Shown: one piece after another, positions 12,420 to 24,964 of the stretch
How the letters are laid out: every line of letters starts with the position of its first letter
How positions within the stretch are numbered: position 1 is the stretch's first letter
Assembly (NCBI RefSeq): GCF_037094685.1
Contig: NZ_CP146614.1
Coordinates: 3,596,001 to 3,660,000, forward strand
Length of the DNA stretch: 64,000 nt
Source: Massilia sp. METH4
GTDB taxonomy: Bacteria > Pseudomonadota > Gammaproteobacteria > Burkholderiales > Burkholderiaceae_D
Reading direction: 5' to 3'
Notes under the pieces: generated by a model
What the model saw: only the letters and a program-made list of their open reading frames with translations
What the model was told of the DNA's origin: nothing
Database searches by the model: none
Made by a program: the position numbers and the translations under genes

Positions 12420-15400
12420 AGCTTTGTGTGCTGGTCGCCTGGGCTGCCTTGATGGCGGGACCGGGCACCGTTGCCGCGCAGGAGTCGGGCAATGAGCCGC
12501 GCAATGAGCCCAGTAACTACGTGCCGCTCAAGGGCGAGCCGTTCTTCCTGCTGGCCGACACGGGCTTCGGCTCGGCGGAAGAGGCGCGCGTGCGGCTCGA
12601 AGTGCCGGGCCGCGACATGGCGCGCATGAACCTGCAAGCCTACTCGGGCGCCGACATTGTCGTGTACCGGGTGCCCGCGCCGCTGGAGTTCCTGAAGAAG
12701 CAGCGCAACCTGCACCGCGTGCAGGTCGAAGGCAACTACCAGGGCGAAGGGCTGGCCAATACGCTGCGCTACCTGTGGGACAGCTGGTGGAAACAGTCGC
12801 GCCTGATCTGGCGCCAGCTGTTCTCGGCCGATGCCCGCAAGGCCGTCACCGACACGCAGCCGAAACTCGCCACCAGCGAAGCCATCCGCCGGCCGGCCAC
12901 CTTCGAGAACAACCCGCAGTACAAGCCGCTGAAGGGCTTCGAGATGGTGGACCGCTTCCGCTATCCGATCTGGCAAGCGAAGCCGATCGAGCCGCCCAAG
13001 GGTGTGAAGCTGGACGGCTCCAGCAGCGAGTTCATTGCCACCGGGCCGGGCAACCTGATGATCCCGATCGGCAAGCGCAAGCCCGGCCTGTACCTGGTCG
13101 AGGCGATCATCGGCGAGCACCGCGCCACGACGCTGGTGTTCGTGTCGGATACCGTGGCCGTGACCAAGGTCTCGTCCGGCCAGATGCTGGTGTGGAGCGC
13201 GCGGCGCGACAATGGCGCCGCCGTGCCGGGCACGAATGTGGTGTGGACGGACGGCACCGGCGTGCTGCAGTCGGGGGCCACTGGCGCGGACGGCGTCGCG
13301 TCGCTCGAGCGGGGCAGCCCGGAACATACGTACGTGCTGGGCGAAGACCGCAACGGCGGCGTGTTCGTATCCGAGAATTTCTACTATGACAGCGAGATCT
13401 ACAACACCAAGCTGTACGCCGTCACCGACCGCCCGCTGTACCGGCCCGGCGACGAAGTCAACGTCAAGTTCCTCGGCCGCGAGTTCACGTCCGCGCGCGC
13501 TTCGCAAGCTGCGGCAGCCGCGCCGATCGGCCTGACCGTATATGACCCGAACGGTACGCCGCTGCTCACGCAAACGCTGCAGCTGTCGCCGGAAACGGGC
13601 AGCGAAACGCGCTTCCGCCTGCCCGAACAGGCGGGCGCGGGCGGTTACGAGCTGCGCTTCAGCTACCAGGGCGGCCTGTACGGCGCCGCGTTCCGCGTGG
13701 CCGAATACATCAAGCCGCATTTCGAGATCAGCGTGCAGCCATCCAGGCCCGAGTTCAAGACGGGAGAGAAGGTGGATGGCACGATTGCGCTGCGCTATGC
13801 CGACGGCAAGCCGGTGCGCAATGCCACGCTCACACTGTCGCTGCGCGGTCAGCAGAATACGCTCGTCGAGGGAGAGCTGCGCTACGGCGGCCTGTTCCCG
13901 GTCGACCTGGCAACCCAGGAACTGAAGACCGACAGCAGCGGCAACGCCGACTTCGCGCTGCCGCCTGCCGCCGACCCGTCGCGCTACATCCTCACCGTGC
14001 TGGCGACCGATGGCGCCGCCTACCGCGTGAAGACCACGCGCGAACTGCTCATCGCCCGCTCCGCCACCACCTACCAGCTGAAGGCGGCGCGGCAATTCTC
14101 CGATTCGGGCCAGGTGGTGCGCTTCGATATCGCTGCCCAGGGGCAGGGCGGGGCGAAGCCGACGCGATGGGAGATGGTGCAGCTCGAAACGCAGACGAAG
14201 ACGGAGGGAGCGTTCAACAGCGCGGCGAAGACGTGGGACGTGAAGTTCCCCGCCTCCGGCTCCTACCAACTGAGCCTGCGCGACGAGCGGGGCAACCTCG
14301 TGGCGGCCACGAGCCATTGGGTCAGCGGTGCCGGCGTCAAGGCAACGCCGGGCAGCATCGAGATCGTGCTGGACCGCGCGCGCTATCGCGCCGGCGAGAC
14401 GGCCGAGGCACTGATCACCTTCTCCGCCCCGGCCGACCAGGCGCTCTTGACGCTGGAGCGCGACAAGGTGGAAAACCATGGCCTGCTGAACGGCGGCGGC
14501 GCGTGGTTCCAGGCACGGCGCGTGGCACCGAACCAGTGGCGCGTGCGCATTCCCGTACGCGAGGAGCATGGACCGAACGTCACGTTCTCCGTCGCCACCG
14601 TGCGCAACGGCGAGTTCGTGTTCGAGAACGCCGGCCTGCAAGTGGTCGAGCCGCGCATCGCCCTGCAGTTCGCCACCGACAAGGAGGTGTACCAGCCCGG
14701 CGAGAAGGTCACCCTGGACATCACCGCCACGCTCGACGGCAAACCCGTGTCGACGCTGGTGGCGCTCGGTGTCGTGGACGAGATGATCTATGTACTGCAG
14801 CCGGAGATCGCGCCGGACATCGCGGACTTCTTCTACCACCCGCGCCGCAACAATGTGCGCACCACGGCCAGCCTGTCGTTCATCAGCTACGACATGGCGC
14901 AGGGCCGGCTGAGCGGAGTGCCCGCGCGCCACAACTACAACGAGCGCGGGGTGAAGGTGCTGGAACGGCCGCGCCGCGACAATGTCGATACCGCGTTGTG
15001 GGCGCCATCGCTGAAGACGGATGCCGACGGCCGCGCGCGCGTGACGTTCACGATGCCCGATGCGCTGACGCGCTGGCGCATCACGGGCCGCGCGATGGAT
15101 GCGCAGGGCCGTGTCGGCCAGCGCACCGGCTACCTGCGCTCGGACAAGTCGTTCTATGCGAAGTGGACCGCGCCGGGCTGGATGCGTGCCGGCGACGCGC
15201 CGCTGGCCACGGTCGCCGTGTTCAACCAGAGCGGCGCCAAGGCGTCGCTCGACGTCATGCTGACTGCCGGCGGCGCCGCCAGGACGCAGAAGATCGATGC
15301 CGCGCCTGGAGTGAACTACGTGGCATTCCCGCTGAACGGCGCTGGCGGCCAGTTGCGCCTGGAAGTGCGGCAGGGTGGCCGTGTCGTCGATGCGCTCGAC

Positions 15401-16966
15401 AGCGCCTTGCAGGTGCAGCCGGCAGGCTGGAGCAGCCCGCGCGCGCTGTCGGTGCCGCTGGCGGGCGCCGTGACGCCGCTGAAGCTGCCGGCCGACGCGC
15501 GTAACGTGCGCGTCTCGTTCGCGCAGGGCGCCGCCGGGCACTTCGCGCGCATCGCGGACGACCTGATCGACTATCCCTATGGCGGCGTCGAGCAGACCGC
15601 CAGCCGCATCATCCCGCTGACGATGGCGGCGAACAGCCTGCCGCCCGATACCCCCGGCCTGCGCGACCGTCTGCTGGCCAGCCTGCAGAACCAGCGGCTG
15701 CGCCTCGTTTCGATGGCCGGGCCGGACGCCGTGTTCGGCTGGTGGGGCGACGGCACGCAGGACAGTGCCCTGATGACGGCCTATGCCTACTACGCCGACT
15801 GGTACGCGGCGCGCGCGCTGAAGATCGACCTGCCCGCCGAGCACTGGGAAAACCTGCTGAAGGTGTATGGCGACAAGGGGCCGAACGAGGGCATGGGCCA
15901 GCGTGCGCTCGCGCTGTGGATGGCACATGACATGGGCCTGCCGACGAAGACGCTGGCTTCCGGCCTGGTCGACGAGGTGACGGCCGCGATGCCGGCGCCG
16001 GCAAAGCCCCAGGCGCGTGCGCTCACGGCGAGCATGGTGCTGGGCGGCGACGACGCCGCCGCGCAGGCACTCGCTCTGGGCCTGGTGTCGGTGGTGGCGG
16101 CGGAAAACGGTATCGTGGCCGCGCCGGCGCTGCAGGAACGGATCGGTGCCGCCTGGCAGGTGCTGCGCGAGACGCCGGCGCCGCTCGCCCAGGCCCTGCT
16201 GATGCTGGCCGGCCAGGCCCCCGCCAGCCAGGCCGAAGCCGTCCTTGCCGCGGTGCGCGGCGACATGCCGACCATGGACCGGGCGCTCACGCTGCTGTGG
16301 GTTCAGAAGAAGCTGGGAGGCGCAAGCTTCGGCAAAGGTGCCGAAATGGTGCCGCAAGGGGCATGGCGCAAGATCGAGACCGCCGCAGGCCAGGCGCAGT
16401 GGCGCTGGGTGGATGCGAAGGCGCTGCCGGACGCTCTGGCGCTGGCAGCTGCCGCACCGGCCGGAACGGTCGCGGTGGTGCAGTATGAAAGCCGCGCGGC
16501 GGAAACGGCCACGCTGCCCCTAGCCGTGGAGCGCCGTATCCTGCGCATGAAGCGTGGCAATGACGGCTACGCGATGGAACTCGTCAAGCCCGGCGAAGCG
16601 CTGCGCACGGATGAACTGTACCTGGACGAAATCCGCCTGAAGCCCGCCGCCGGCGCGCAGCACCGCTTCGGCGTGCTGGAAGTGCCGCTGCCGCCGGGCG
16701 CCGGCGTGGAACCCACCACCTGGGGCATCGCGCTCGAAGGCAAGCCGCCCACCCCGCTGGAACGTGCCCGTCATGCCGACCGGCCGGACGGTTATGCCGT
16801 GCCGGTCGATCCGGTCGCCGGCGAAACCGTGGTGCGCCACCTGCTGCGCTTTGCGCAGAAGGGCAGCTACGTGTTGCCGCCGGCGCGCTACTACCGCGTG
16901 TACCAGCCGGAGCAGAAGGCGATCGAAGGCAACGGCGCCGCCCGGCGCACGCTGAAGGTCGAATGA
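12356..16966 (+). CDS. alpha-2-macroglobulin family protein lacking the thioester Cys (YfaS/MagD-like)
   Basis: A periplasmic protease trap of about 1,536 residues. The start is probably GTG at 12356, with GGAAGGA six bases upstream (GTG at 12341 is the alternative). An N-terminal signal or anchor ends near VAAQ. The MG2 signature [12 protein letters not shown] is at residues 357-368, and the A2M domain motif [12 protein letters not shown] lies near 900. The thioester site of the YfhM-type family (CLEQ) reads GGVEQ at 1076-1080, so the Cys is replaced by Gly and no covalent thioester can form. This matches the YfaS/MagD subfamily, thought to trap proteases without the thioester. The start lies inside DUF1175 and the stop overlaps the DUF2300 start. 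Confidence 0.92.
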   Translation: MATDGRQSQLCRRVPAFLLVLKLCVLVAWAALMAGPGTVAAQESGNEPRNEPSNYVPLKGEPFFLLADTGFGSAEEARVRLEVPGRDMARMNLQAYSGADIVVYRVPAPLEFLKKQRNLHRVQVEGNYQGEGLANTLRYLWDSWWKQSRLIWRQLFSADARKAVTDTQPKLATSEAIRRPATFENNPQYKPLKGFEMVDRFRYPIWQAKPIEPPKGVKLDGSSSEFIATGPGNLMIPIGKRKPGLYLVEAIIGEHRATTLVFVSDTVAVTKVSSGQMLVWSARRDNGAAVPGTNVVWTDGTGVLQSGATGADGVASLERGSPEHTYVLGEDRNGGVFVSENFYYDSEIYNTKLYAVTDRPLYRPGDEVNVKFLGREFTSARASQAAAAAPIGLTVYDPNGTPLLTQTLQLSPETGSETRFRLPEQAGAGGYELRFSYQGGLYGAAFRVAEYIKPHFEISVQPSRPEFKTGEKVDGTIALRYADGKPVRNATLTLSLRGQQNTLVEGELRYGGLFPVDLATQELKTDSSGNADFALPPAADPSRYILTVLATDGAAYRVKTTRELLIARSATTYQLKAARQFSDSGQVVRFDIAAQGQGGAKPTRWEMVQLETQTKTEGAFNSAAKTWDVKFPASGSYQLSLRDERGNLVAATSHWVSGAGVKATPGSIEIVLDRARYRAGETAEALITFSAPADQALLTLERDKVENHGLLNGGGAWFQARRVAPNQWRVRIPVREEHGPNVTFSVATVRNGEFVFENAGLQVVEPRIALQFATDKEVYQPGEKVTLDITATLDGKPVSTLVALGVVDEMIYVLQPEIAPDIADFFYHPRRNNVRTTASLSFISYDMAQGRLSGVPARHNYNERGVKVLERPRRDNVDTALWAPSLKTDADGRARVTFTMPDALTRWRITGRAMDAQGRVGQRTGYLRSDKSFYAKWTAPGWMRAGDAPLATVAVFNQSGAKASLDVMLTAGGAARTQKIDAAPGVNYVAFPLNGAGGQLRLEVRQGGRVVDALDSALQVQPAGWSSPRALSVPLAGAVTPLKLPADARNVRVSFAQGAAGHFARIADDLIDYPYGGVEQTASRIIPLTMAANSLPPDTPGLRDRLLASLQNQRLRLVSMAGPDAVFGWWGDGTQDSALMTAYAYYADWYAARALKIDLPAEHWENLLKVYGDKGPNEGMGQRALALWMAHDMGLPTKTLASGLVDEVTAAMPAPAKPQARALTASMVLGGDDAAAQALALGLVSVVAAENGIVAAPALQERIGAAWQVLRETPAPLAQALLMLAGQAPASQAEAVLAAVRGDMPTMDRALTLLWVQKKLGGASFGKGAEMVPQGAWRKIETAAGQAQWRWVDAKALPDALALAAAAPAGTVAVVQYESRAAETATLPLAVERRILRMKRGNDGYAMELVKPGEALRTDELYLDEIRLKPAAGAQHRFGVLEVPLPPGAGVEPTTWGIALEGKPPTPLERARHADRPDGYAVPVDPVAGETVVRHLLRFAQKGSYVLPPARYYRVYQPEQKAIEGNGAARRTLKVE

Positions 16967-18663
16967 TGCGGCGCACGCTGGCCGCCGCGCTGCTGCCGGT
17001 CCCCCTGCTGTCGGTCCCGCTGCTGTCGGCGGCGGCCACGCTCGACGTGGCTTGGTGGAAGGAAGGGCGCGTGCAGGTCAGGCAATTGCGCGACGGCGGC
17101 GTGCCGCCGCGGCCGTTCGACGGCAGCCGGCAGGTTCCGCTGGGCAGCGTGTGGAAGCTGTTCGTCTATGTGTACGCGGTCGATACGGGCACGCCGCTGC
17201 CGGCCTACCGCTGCACCGGCCGCGATGCCGAAGAGGTGTACTGCTGCGACGCCGGCAAGTCCGTCGAGCGTGACGCGGCGCTGGCGCAATCGTGCGGCCC
17301 TTTCTTCGCGCCACGCCGCCTGATGATCGGCGCCGCACCGTGGCGAGCCTGGTGGAGCAAACGGCTGGGCGGCGCCCCGGCCGGCGAACTGGCGTGGCTC
17401 GCCACGCCCGATGCACTGGTACCGCAGCGCACCGTCCGGCTGGACAGCCTGTTGCGCGCACTGGACAGCGTGCCGGCCGAGCCGCGGGCGGTGGCGGAAA
17501 GTGCGCTGCTGCGCGTGGTGCTCGACGGGCGCGGTACCGATACGGTGCGCTGGTTCGGCAGCCAATTGCGCGTCAAGACATTCTCGTGGCATGAAACCGC
17601 CGAACGTGGCGGCGCCGGGCAGCGCCTGGGCGGCGCCGCCGGTTGGCTGGCCGATGGCACGCCCGTGTGGTTCGGGGGCCCTGGCGCGAGTGCAGGCGTG
17701 ATTCGCCAGTGGGTGCCGCGCCTGGCGGCCGCGCTGCCGCCGGCCAGGCCGGGGGACAGCGGCTGCGTCGAAGTCGATTTCTTCGCGCGCTATCCGATCC
17801 GCAGCGTGCGCGGGCTCGCCGGGTCGGCGGCGGAGGGCCCGCTGCAGGGCCGCCACGTGGTGCGCTTCGAGAACGGCAGCACGCTGGCCGTGCAGGGCAA
17901 CGGCGAGATGCTGTTGCACCGCGATGACGCCGGCAGGCCACGCGTGCGCGGCCGCTTTGCCGTCAACGAATACGTGGCGCGCGTGGTGGACCGCGAGGGC
18001 AGCACCGCGCAGCCGGAGGCCGCCCGGGCGCTGGCGGTTGCCGCGCGTACCTACCTGCAGCAGAATGCCCGGCAAGGTGCCGGCTGCCAGCGCATCGCCG
18101 ACAGCAGCGCCACGCAGCGCGTGAGCGCGAATCCCGCCACGGCGGCCGCGCTCGAAGCGGCACGCTGGACGGACCAGCTGGTGATCGACGGCGCCACCGT
18201 GCGATACCACCGGGACGCGGCGGCGCCGGATACGCTCGCCTGGACGCAGGCGGAGCGGCACGCGCGCGAAGGGCGCCGTTTCGATGAGTTGCTTGCCACC
18301 GCATGGCCGCGTGCCGCGCTCACGATCGCCGGCAACAGCGGCACCACCTGCACGCGCCTGCAAAAGAACGAACAGTGGCTGGCGCATGCGCTGCCGCGCT
18401 GGGAGCGCATGCTGCGCGCCGAGGCCGGCTACGAGCGGCCGGCCGAGCTGCCGGGCGTATGCGCGCTGGCCTTCGGCGCGCCGTACTCGGAACAATCGCG
18501 CAACCGCATCTTCATGCGGCCGCTGGCCACGCGCGAGGATCGCATCACGCTGGCCCACGAGTACCTGCACATCGGGTTGCGCCGTCATCCGCGCGGCCAG
18601 GACGAAACCTATGTCGAGCAGCTCGCACGGCGGCTGGCCGACCTGAATCCGGAGGCACCATGA
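16963..18663 (+). CDS. DUF2300 protein (YfaQ-like) with SpoIID-like and HExxH motifs
   Basis: A 566-residue exported protein with a signal peptide at about residues 5-25. It is homologous in context to E. coli YfaQ. Two enzyme-like regions are visible. Residues 334-363 (EYVARVVDREG followed by ALAVAARTYL) align with the catalytic segment of the SpoIID lytic transglycosylase, with E345 in the catalytic Glu position. Near the C-terminus HEYLH (532-536), followed by DETYVE (547-552), looks like a gluzincin zinc site with a downstream Glu ligand. It could therefore cut glycan strands and/or peptides at the cell wall. This assignment is inference; the family itself is uncharacterised. ATGA overlaps exist at both ends. 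Confidence 0.8.
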   Translation: MMRRTLAAALLPVPLLSVPLLSAAATLDVAWWKEGRVQVRQLRDGGVPPRPFDGSRQVPLGSVWKLFVYVYAVDTGTPLPAYRCTGRDAEEVYCCDAGKSVERDAALAQSCGPFFAPRRLMIGAAPWRAWWSKRLGGAPAGELAWLATPDALVPQRTVRLDSLLRALDSVPAEPRAVAESALLRVVLDGRGTDTVRWFGSQLRVKTFSWHETAERGGAGQRLGGAAGWLADGTPVWFGGPGASAGVIRQWVPRLAAALPPARPGDSGCVEVDFFARYPIRSVRGLAGSAAEGPLQGRHVVRFENGSTLAVQGNGEMLLHRDDAGRPRVRGRFAVNEYVARVVDREGSTAQPEAARALAVAARTYLQQNARQGAGCQRIADSSATQRVSANPATAAALEAARWTDQLVIDGATVRYHRDAAAPDTLAWTQAERHAREGRRFDELLATAWPRAALTIAGNSGTTCTRLQKNEQWLAHALPRWERMLRAEAGYERPAELPGVCALAFGAPYSEQSRNRIFMRPLATREDRITLAHEYLHIGLRRHPRGQDETYVEQLARRLADLNPEAP

Positions 18664-19472
18664 TACCGCGCACCGCATGCGCTTCGACCACGTTACTGGC
18701 ATTGCTGGCGTTGCTGGCACTGCCGGCGGCCGCGATCGCGCAGGAGCACGCGCTGGCCACGCCCGCCGGCGGCTGGAATCGCGCCGGCCTGACGGACAAG
18801 TCGCAGGAGTTAACCAGGAACTATCCCTATTCGCTGATCGACCGCGGCAGCCAGAAGAACCGGCGCATGATCGCCGGCCGCCTGACCCAGGCGGGCGAGA
18901 AGCGGCCGTTCCCCAAGCTGGTCGTGAACGGCAACCCCACCCCGCTGTATACCGACAGCGACGGTCGCTATGCGCGCGCCTACTCGTTCGGCTCCGGCTC
19001 CAACAGCGTGGAAATCCGCGGCCAGGATGGCCGCGGGATCAAGCGCGTACAGTTCTACGAGGCCGACCGCAGCCGCCCGCAGCCCGTCTTGCGCGTGATC
19101 GCGGCCTGGGACGACAACCAGGCAGAAGTCGACCTGCACGTGGTCACGCCGGACGGCCAGCATGCCTTCTGGGCCCATCCCGCGCTGAGCAATGGCGGTG
19201 GGCTCGATGCCGACACGGTCGATGGGCCGGGACCCGAGAATTTCGTGATGACGGCGCCGCAACGCGGTGCCTACCAGGTATGGATCAACTACTGGGGGAA
19301 CTTCGGCGGATCCGGCTACCATTTCGACGAATCGACACGGCAGCAACCCATCATCACCACGCGCATCACGCTGGTCTTCCACGAAAACACGGCGCGGGAG
19401 CGGCGCGAGGAATTCGTCGTCCCCCTGCGCAGCATCGGCGAGCTGACGCTGGTGAAATCCTTCAAGTTCTAA
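18660..19472 (+). CDS. DUF2135 protein A (YfaP-like)
   Basis: A 270-residue secreted protein. The signal peptide LLALLALLALPAAAIAQ is followed by an N-terminal beta-rich segment with GSGSNSVEIRG. The C-terminal DUF2135 domain has DDNQAEVDLHVVTPDGQH and ends GELTLVKSFKF. ATG at 18660 is preceded by GGAGG and overlaps the DUF2300 stop. DUF2135 proteins accompany bacterial A2M genes, and Pseudomonas counterparts have been reported in the Mag complex. The biochemical role is unknown. Confidence 0.85.
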   Translation: MIPRTACASTTLLALLALLALPAAAIAQEHALATPAGGWNRAGLTDKSQELTRNYPYSLIDRGSQKNRRMIAGRLTQAGEKRPFPKLVVNGNPTPLYTDSDGRYARAYSFGSGSNSVEIRGQDGRGIKRVQFYEADRSRPQPVLRVIAAWDDNQAEVDLHVVTPDGQHAFWAHPALSNGGGLDADTVDGPGPENFVMTAPQRGAYQVWINYWGNFGGSGYHFDESTRQQPIITTRITLVFHENTARERREEFVVPLRSIGELTLVKSFKF

Positions 19473-19475
19473 GCC

Positions 19476-20252
19476 ATGACCATGCCTTCGTACCGATTGC
19501 CGCCGCTGTTGCCGCACCTGCTGCTTCTTCTGCCGCTGGCCGCCACGGCCCAGGTCACCATCGAATCGCCGAAAGGCGGCTGGCGCAACTCCGCCGGCGC
19601 CCGCGAACAATACACGCAGGGCGTCAACTATCCCGCCAACCGGGTGAACCTGCAGCCGGGCCAGAGCGAGACGGCGCAGATTCGCGGCCGCATCGCCGGC
19701 GCGCACAAGGGCAAGCCCGCCACGCTCGTCGTCAACGGCGTGGCGATGCCGCTGGAAGTGCAGGAGGATGGTACGTTCGGCCGCCCGTACGGCTTCGGTA
19801 GCGGCGCCAACAGCGTGGAAGTGCGTGCCCCCGACGGCACCGCGCGGGCGCGCAGCCAGTTCGTCGACGCCTACGCGGGCAAGACGCAGGCGCGCCTGCG
19901 CGTGGTGCTGTCGTGGGACAGCCCGGGCACCGACATCGACCTGCACGTGGTGACGCCGGATGGCGGCCACGCCTGGTACGGCAGCCGCGTGCTCAGGGAT
20001 GGTGGGGCGCTGGACGTGGACGTGACGACCGGCTACGGCCCGGAAATCTTTTCCAGCGCGACACCGCCGAAAGGCAACTACCACGTCTACGTCAATTACT
20101 ACGGCAGCGGCGAGGAGCGCCAGGCGCTGACGGTGGCGCAGGTGGCCATCATCACGAACGAGAACACGCCGCGCGAGAAGCAGCAGGTGTTCCGCGTGCC
20201 GCTGCGCGCGCCGGGCGAGCTGACGCTGGTGAAGTCGTTCGTGTTTCCCTGA
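19476..20252 (+). CDS. DUF2135 protein B, paralogue of the preceding gene
   Basis: A 258-residue secreted protein, starting three bases after its neighbour. It has a signal peptide (LLLLLPLAATAQ), a GSGANSVEVRAPDG segment, the DUF2135 core DIDLHVVTPDGGHAW, and the terminal GELTLVKSFVF. These match the upstream protein segment for segment, which indicates a tandem duplication with divergence. It ends the A2M operon, eight bases from the convergent rtcR stop, with no terminator visible between them. Confidence 0.85.
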   Translation: MTMPSYRLPPLLPHLLLLLPLAATAQVTIESPKGGWRNSAGAREQYTQGVNYPANRVNLQPGQSETAQIRGRIAGAHKGKPATLVVNGVAMPLEVQEDGTFGRPYGFGSGANSVEVRAPDGTARARSQFVDAYAGKTQARLRVVLSWDSPGTDIDLHVVTPDGGHAWYGSRVLRDGGALDVDVTTGYGPEIFSSATPPKGNYHVYVNYYGSGEERQALTVAQVAIITNENTPREKQQVFRVPLRAPGELTLVKSFVFP

Positions 20253-20260
20253 CGGCGCGC

Positions 20261-21853
20261 CTACACCTGCACGGCTTCCCAATCGAGCGCGAAGCGCGCC
20301 AGGTATTTTTTCAGCCGGTCGGCGTCGTTCGGCTTGGCCTTCGCCTCGCGCGATACGCCATACAGCTTGCGGCCCGCGTCGGACAGGGTGCGTGACTGCC
20401 GGCAGACGCCGATCACCGCACGCAGCTGCAGCGCATCGAACAGGTCGAGCTGCGCCGCCGCGTCCTCGCCCAGCACCATCCCCAGGTCGACATCGCCGGC
20501 CGGCGCTAGGCCGGCGTGGCGCCACAGCGCCTTCAGCCGCACGATCTCGTTCGTCACAGTGGCGATGGTGATCACGCCCGACTCGGCCAGGGTGGCCATG
20601 CGCGTGACGGAAGCCACGAGGTCGCGGAAGTTGCCCGTCCATGGCGCGGCGGCCGACGTGGCGAAGCGCAGGTAGTGCTCCCTGGCTTCCTTGTTGAAGC
20701 GCACCTGCTGGCCGTTCTCGCGCCCGTGCTCGGCCAGCAGGTAGGCAAGGTTGGGTTCGATATCCTCGATGCGTTCGGCCAGGCCGGGCAGTTCGTAGGT
20801 CCACAGGTTGATGCGCGCATACAGGTCTTCGCGGAACCGGCCTGCCCGCACTTCCAGCCCCAGGTCGCGGTTTGTGCCGGCGATCAGCTGGAACTCGCTG
20901 CGCACCTCGGTATCGCTGCCCACCGGCAGGAAGCGCTTTTCCTCGATCGCCTTCAGCAGCATCGCCTGTTCGTCCAACCCCAGCTCGCCGATTTCATCCA
21001 GGAACAGCAGGCCCTTGTGCGCCGCGCGCAGCAAGCCGGGCCGGTCGGACGTCGCGCCGGTGAACGAGCCGCGCACATGGCCGAACAGCGTGGACGAGGC
21101 GCCATCGCCGCGCAGCGTGGCACAGTTGATGTCGACGAACTTGCCGTCCAGCTGGTGGCGCGTCTTCTTCAATTCGTAGATGCGCCGGGCCAGGAAGGAC
21201 TTGCCGCCGCCGGTGGGCCCCATCAGCAACATCGGCGCGCGCGAGCGGACGGCGACCCGTTCCACTTCCTCGATCAGCGCATTGAAACGGGCGTTGCGGG
21301 TAGCGATGCCGGACTTCAGGAACGCCACGCCTTCTTCCTGCTCGCGCGAAAAGCGCTGGGCGATCTGGTCATAGCGCGACAGGTCCAGGTCGATCAGCGT
21401 GTACTGGCCGGGCCCGTTGCCCTGCGGCCGGGGCGGGGAAGTCTGCACGAGCCGGCCGGGGAAGAAGCGCGCCTCCGTCATCAGGAACAGGCAGATCTGC
21501 GCCACGTGGCTGCCGGTGGTGATATGGATCCAGTAATCCTCCCGGTCCGGATCGAAGGGGTAGCGCTTGGCGAAGTCGAACAACGCCGCATACACCCGCT
21601 CGAAGTCCCATATATCGTCGATCGGCAACAGGTGCGGCACCACGGCCGTCTCCGGCGACACTGCGGCGATGTCCGCCGCGACCTCCTTGACCAGGCGACC
21701 CGCATTGTCCGTGTGAAGAAGATCGAGCCGGTCGACGATGAAATCCTCGTGCTGCGTCAGCGCCACCGTTGGCCGCCAGCGCTCCCAGCGCGTGGCACCG
21801 CGTGCATTGTCGAGCTGCGTGCCGACGAAACCGATGATGACCGTCTTTTTCAT
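20261..21853 (-). CDS. rtcR: RtcR, sigma-54 activator of the RNA-repair operon
   Basis: A 530-residue enhancer-binding protein. The N-terminal region (MKKTVIIGFVGTQLDNARGA through about 185) is the RtcR-specific CARF-type sensor domain, thought to bind RNA ends or cyclic phosphates. The AAA+ domain has Walker A GPTGGGKS and the sigma-54 contact loop GSFTGA, a GAFTGA variant. A short C-terminal DNA-binding region follows. It is transcribed away from a perfect sigma-54 promoter that drives the rsr-remnant/rtcB/rtcA genes, as in other bacteria. The gene looks intact. Confidence 0.95.
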   Translation of the reverse strand: MKKTVIIGFVGTQLDNARGATRWERWRPTVALTQHEDFIVDRLDLLHTDNAGRLVKEVAADIAAVSPETAVVPHLLPIDDIWDFERVYAALFDFAKRYPFDPDREDYWIHITTGSHVAQICLFLMTEARFFPGRLVQTSPPRPQGNGPGQYTLIDLDLSRYDQIAQRFSREQEEGVAFLKSGIATRNARFNALIEEVERVAVRSRAPMLLMGPTGGGKSFLARRIYELKKTRHQLDGKFVDINCATLRGDGASSTLFGHVRGSFTGATSDRPGLLRAAHKGLLFLDEIGELGLDEQAMLLKAIEEKRFLPVGSDTEVRSEFQLIAGTNRDLGLEVRAGRFREDLYARINLWTYELPGLAERIEDIEPNLAYLLAEHGRENGQQVRFNKEAREHYLRFATSAAAPWTGNFRDLVASVTRMATLAESGVITIATVTNEIVRLKALWRHAGLAPAGDVDLGMVLGEDAAAQLDLFDALQLRAVIGVCRQSRTLSDAGRKLYGVSREAKAKPNDADRLKKYLARFALDWEAVQV

Positions 21854-21865
21854 GCGTATAAAGGC

Positions 21866-21881
21866 TTATCCAAAAAGATAA
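21866..21881. promoter_or_regulatory. possible RtcR upstream activator site
   Basis: TTATC-N6-GATAA is a small inverted repeat about 90 bp upstream of the -24/-12 promoter, a plausible distance for an enhancer site. It is a single copy and not compared with known RtcR sites. Confidence 0.3.
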
Positions 21882-21967
21882 TTCTACACGACAGTCGCGC
21901 AGGGGTATTCTGTACGCAAAAAGTTAAATGTCAATGAAATCAAATGGTTGAGAAAAAGGCCATGCCC

Positions 21968-21983
21968 TGGCACGGCTGTTGCA
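21968..21983 (+). promoter_or_regulatory. sigma-54 (-24/-12) promoter
   Basis: TGGCACGGCTGTTGCA matches the RpoN consensus TGGCACG-N4-TTGCW at every specified base. It lies 37 bp before the start of the rsr remnant, facing away from rtcR. Confidence 0.92.
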
Positions 21984-22020
21984 ATACATGGGATGTCAAA
22001 CAAAAAAAATGGAACGCACC

Positions 22021-22506
22021 ATGAACCCGCAACTGTTCGAAACCATCAAGGGCATCTTCCTGCCTCCGGCGAATGCGGCCAATGCCGAGAATGCGCCCGC
22101 CTACGTGCTGTCGCCCCGCCACCAGCTGGCCCAGTACGCGGCGACCGGCTGCCTGAACACGACGTTCTACGCGAACGCCGAAGACCAGCTGGCGGCCGTG
22201 CTGGCGCTGTGTGCGGATATCGACGACGACTACATCGCCAAGGTGGCGCTGTATGCCCGCGAAGCGGGATTCATGAAGGATATGCCGGCCCTGCTGGTCG
22301 CCGTGCTGGCGGCGCGGCGCGCGCCGCAACTGGAAGCGGTATTCCAGCGCGTGATCGGCAACGGCAAGATGCTGCGCAACTTCGTGCAGGTCGTGCGCTC
22401 CGGTGTCGTGGGCCGCAAGTCCCTCGGCACGCGCCCGAAGAAGCTGGTGCAGGCATAGTTGAACGGCGCATCGGATGCGGCGCTGCTGTCCGCGGCCGTC
22501 GGCTCG
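22021..22506 (+). pseudogene. rsr: TROVE-domain (Ro60/Rsr) gene remnant
   Basis: The first 145 codons encode the N-terminus of a Ro60/Rsr-like RNA-binding ring protein. PQLFETIKGIFLPPAN, the Ala-rich repeats and NFVQVVRSGVVGRKSLG are recognisable, and the family is usually over 500 residues. At 22456-22458 a TAG stops the frame exactly where the family has a Trp (VQAW). The same frame then continues as LNGASDAALLSAAVG to about 22503, after which homology ends and rtcB begins 54 bp later. This suggests a nonsense mutation plus deletion of most of the gene. A Y-RNA gene, often found between rsr and rtcB, is not visible. Confidence 0.82.
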
Positions 22507-22557
22507 AAACAGTGTTTCGCCCCTCTCGTCATCGTTTTTTTTACAAGAGAGAACAAT

Positions 22558-24835
<2,278 letters not shown>

Positions 24836-24964
24836 GCGGGAGCCGGCAACGAGGTAAGGCATGTCCTACATGCCTGCACAGGCTGCGCCGATACAGCCAT
24901 GGGAGGCGCAAGCGCATGATCGCCCTGTTGACGCCCGGCGGCGTCGTCACAGGAGGAGCTCATC

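Noticed and set aside
12326..16357. A very long open frame (over 1,300 codons) on the minus strand opposite the A2M gene
   Set aside because: High-GC coding DNA commonly leaves the antisense frame open. The translation is His/Arg-rich without recognisable motifs, while the plus frame is a clear A2M.
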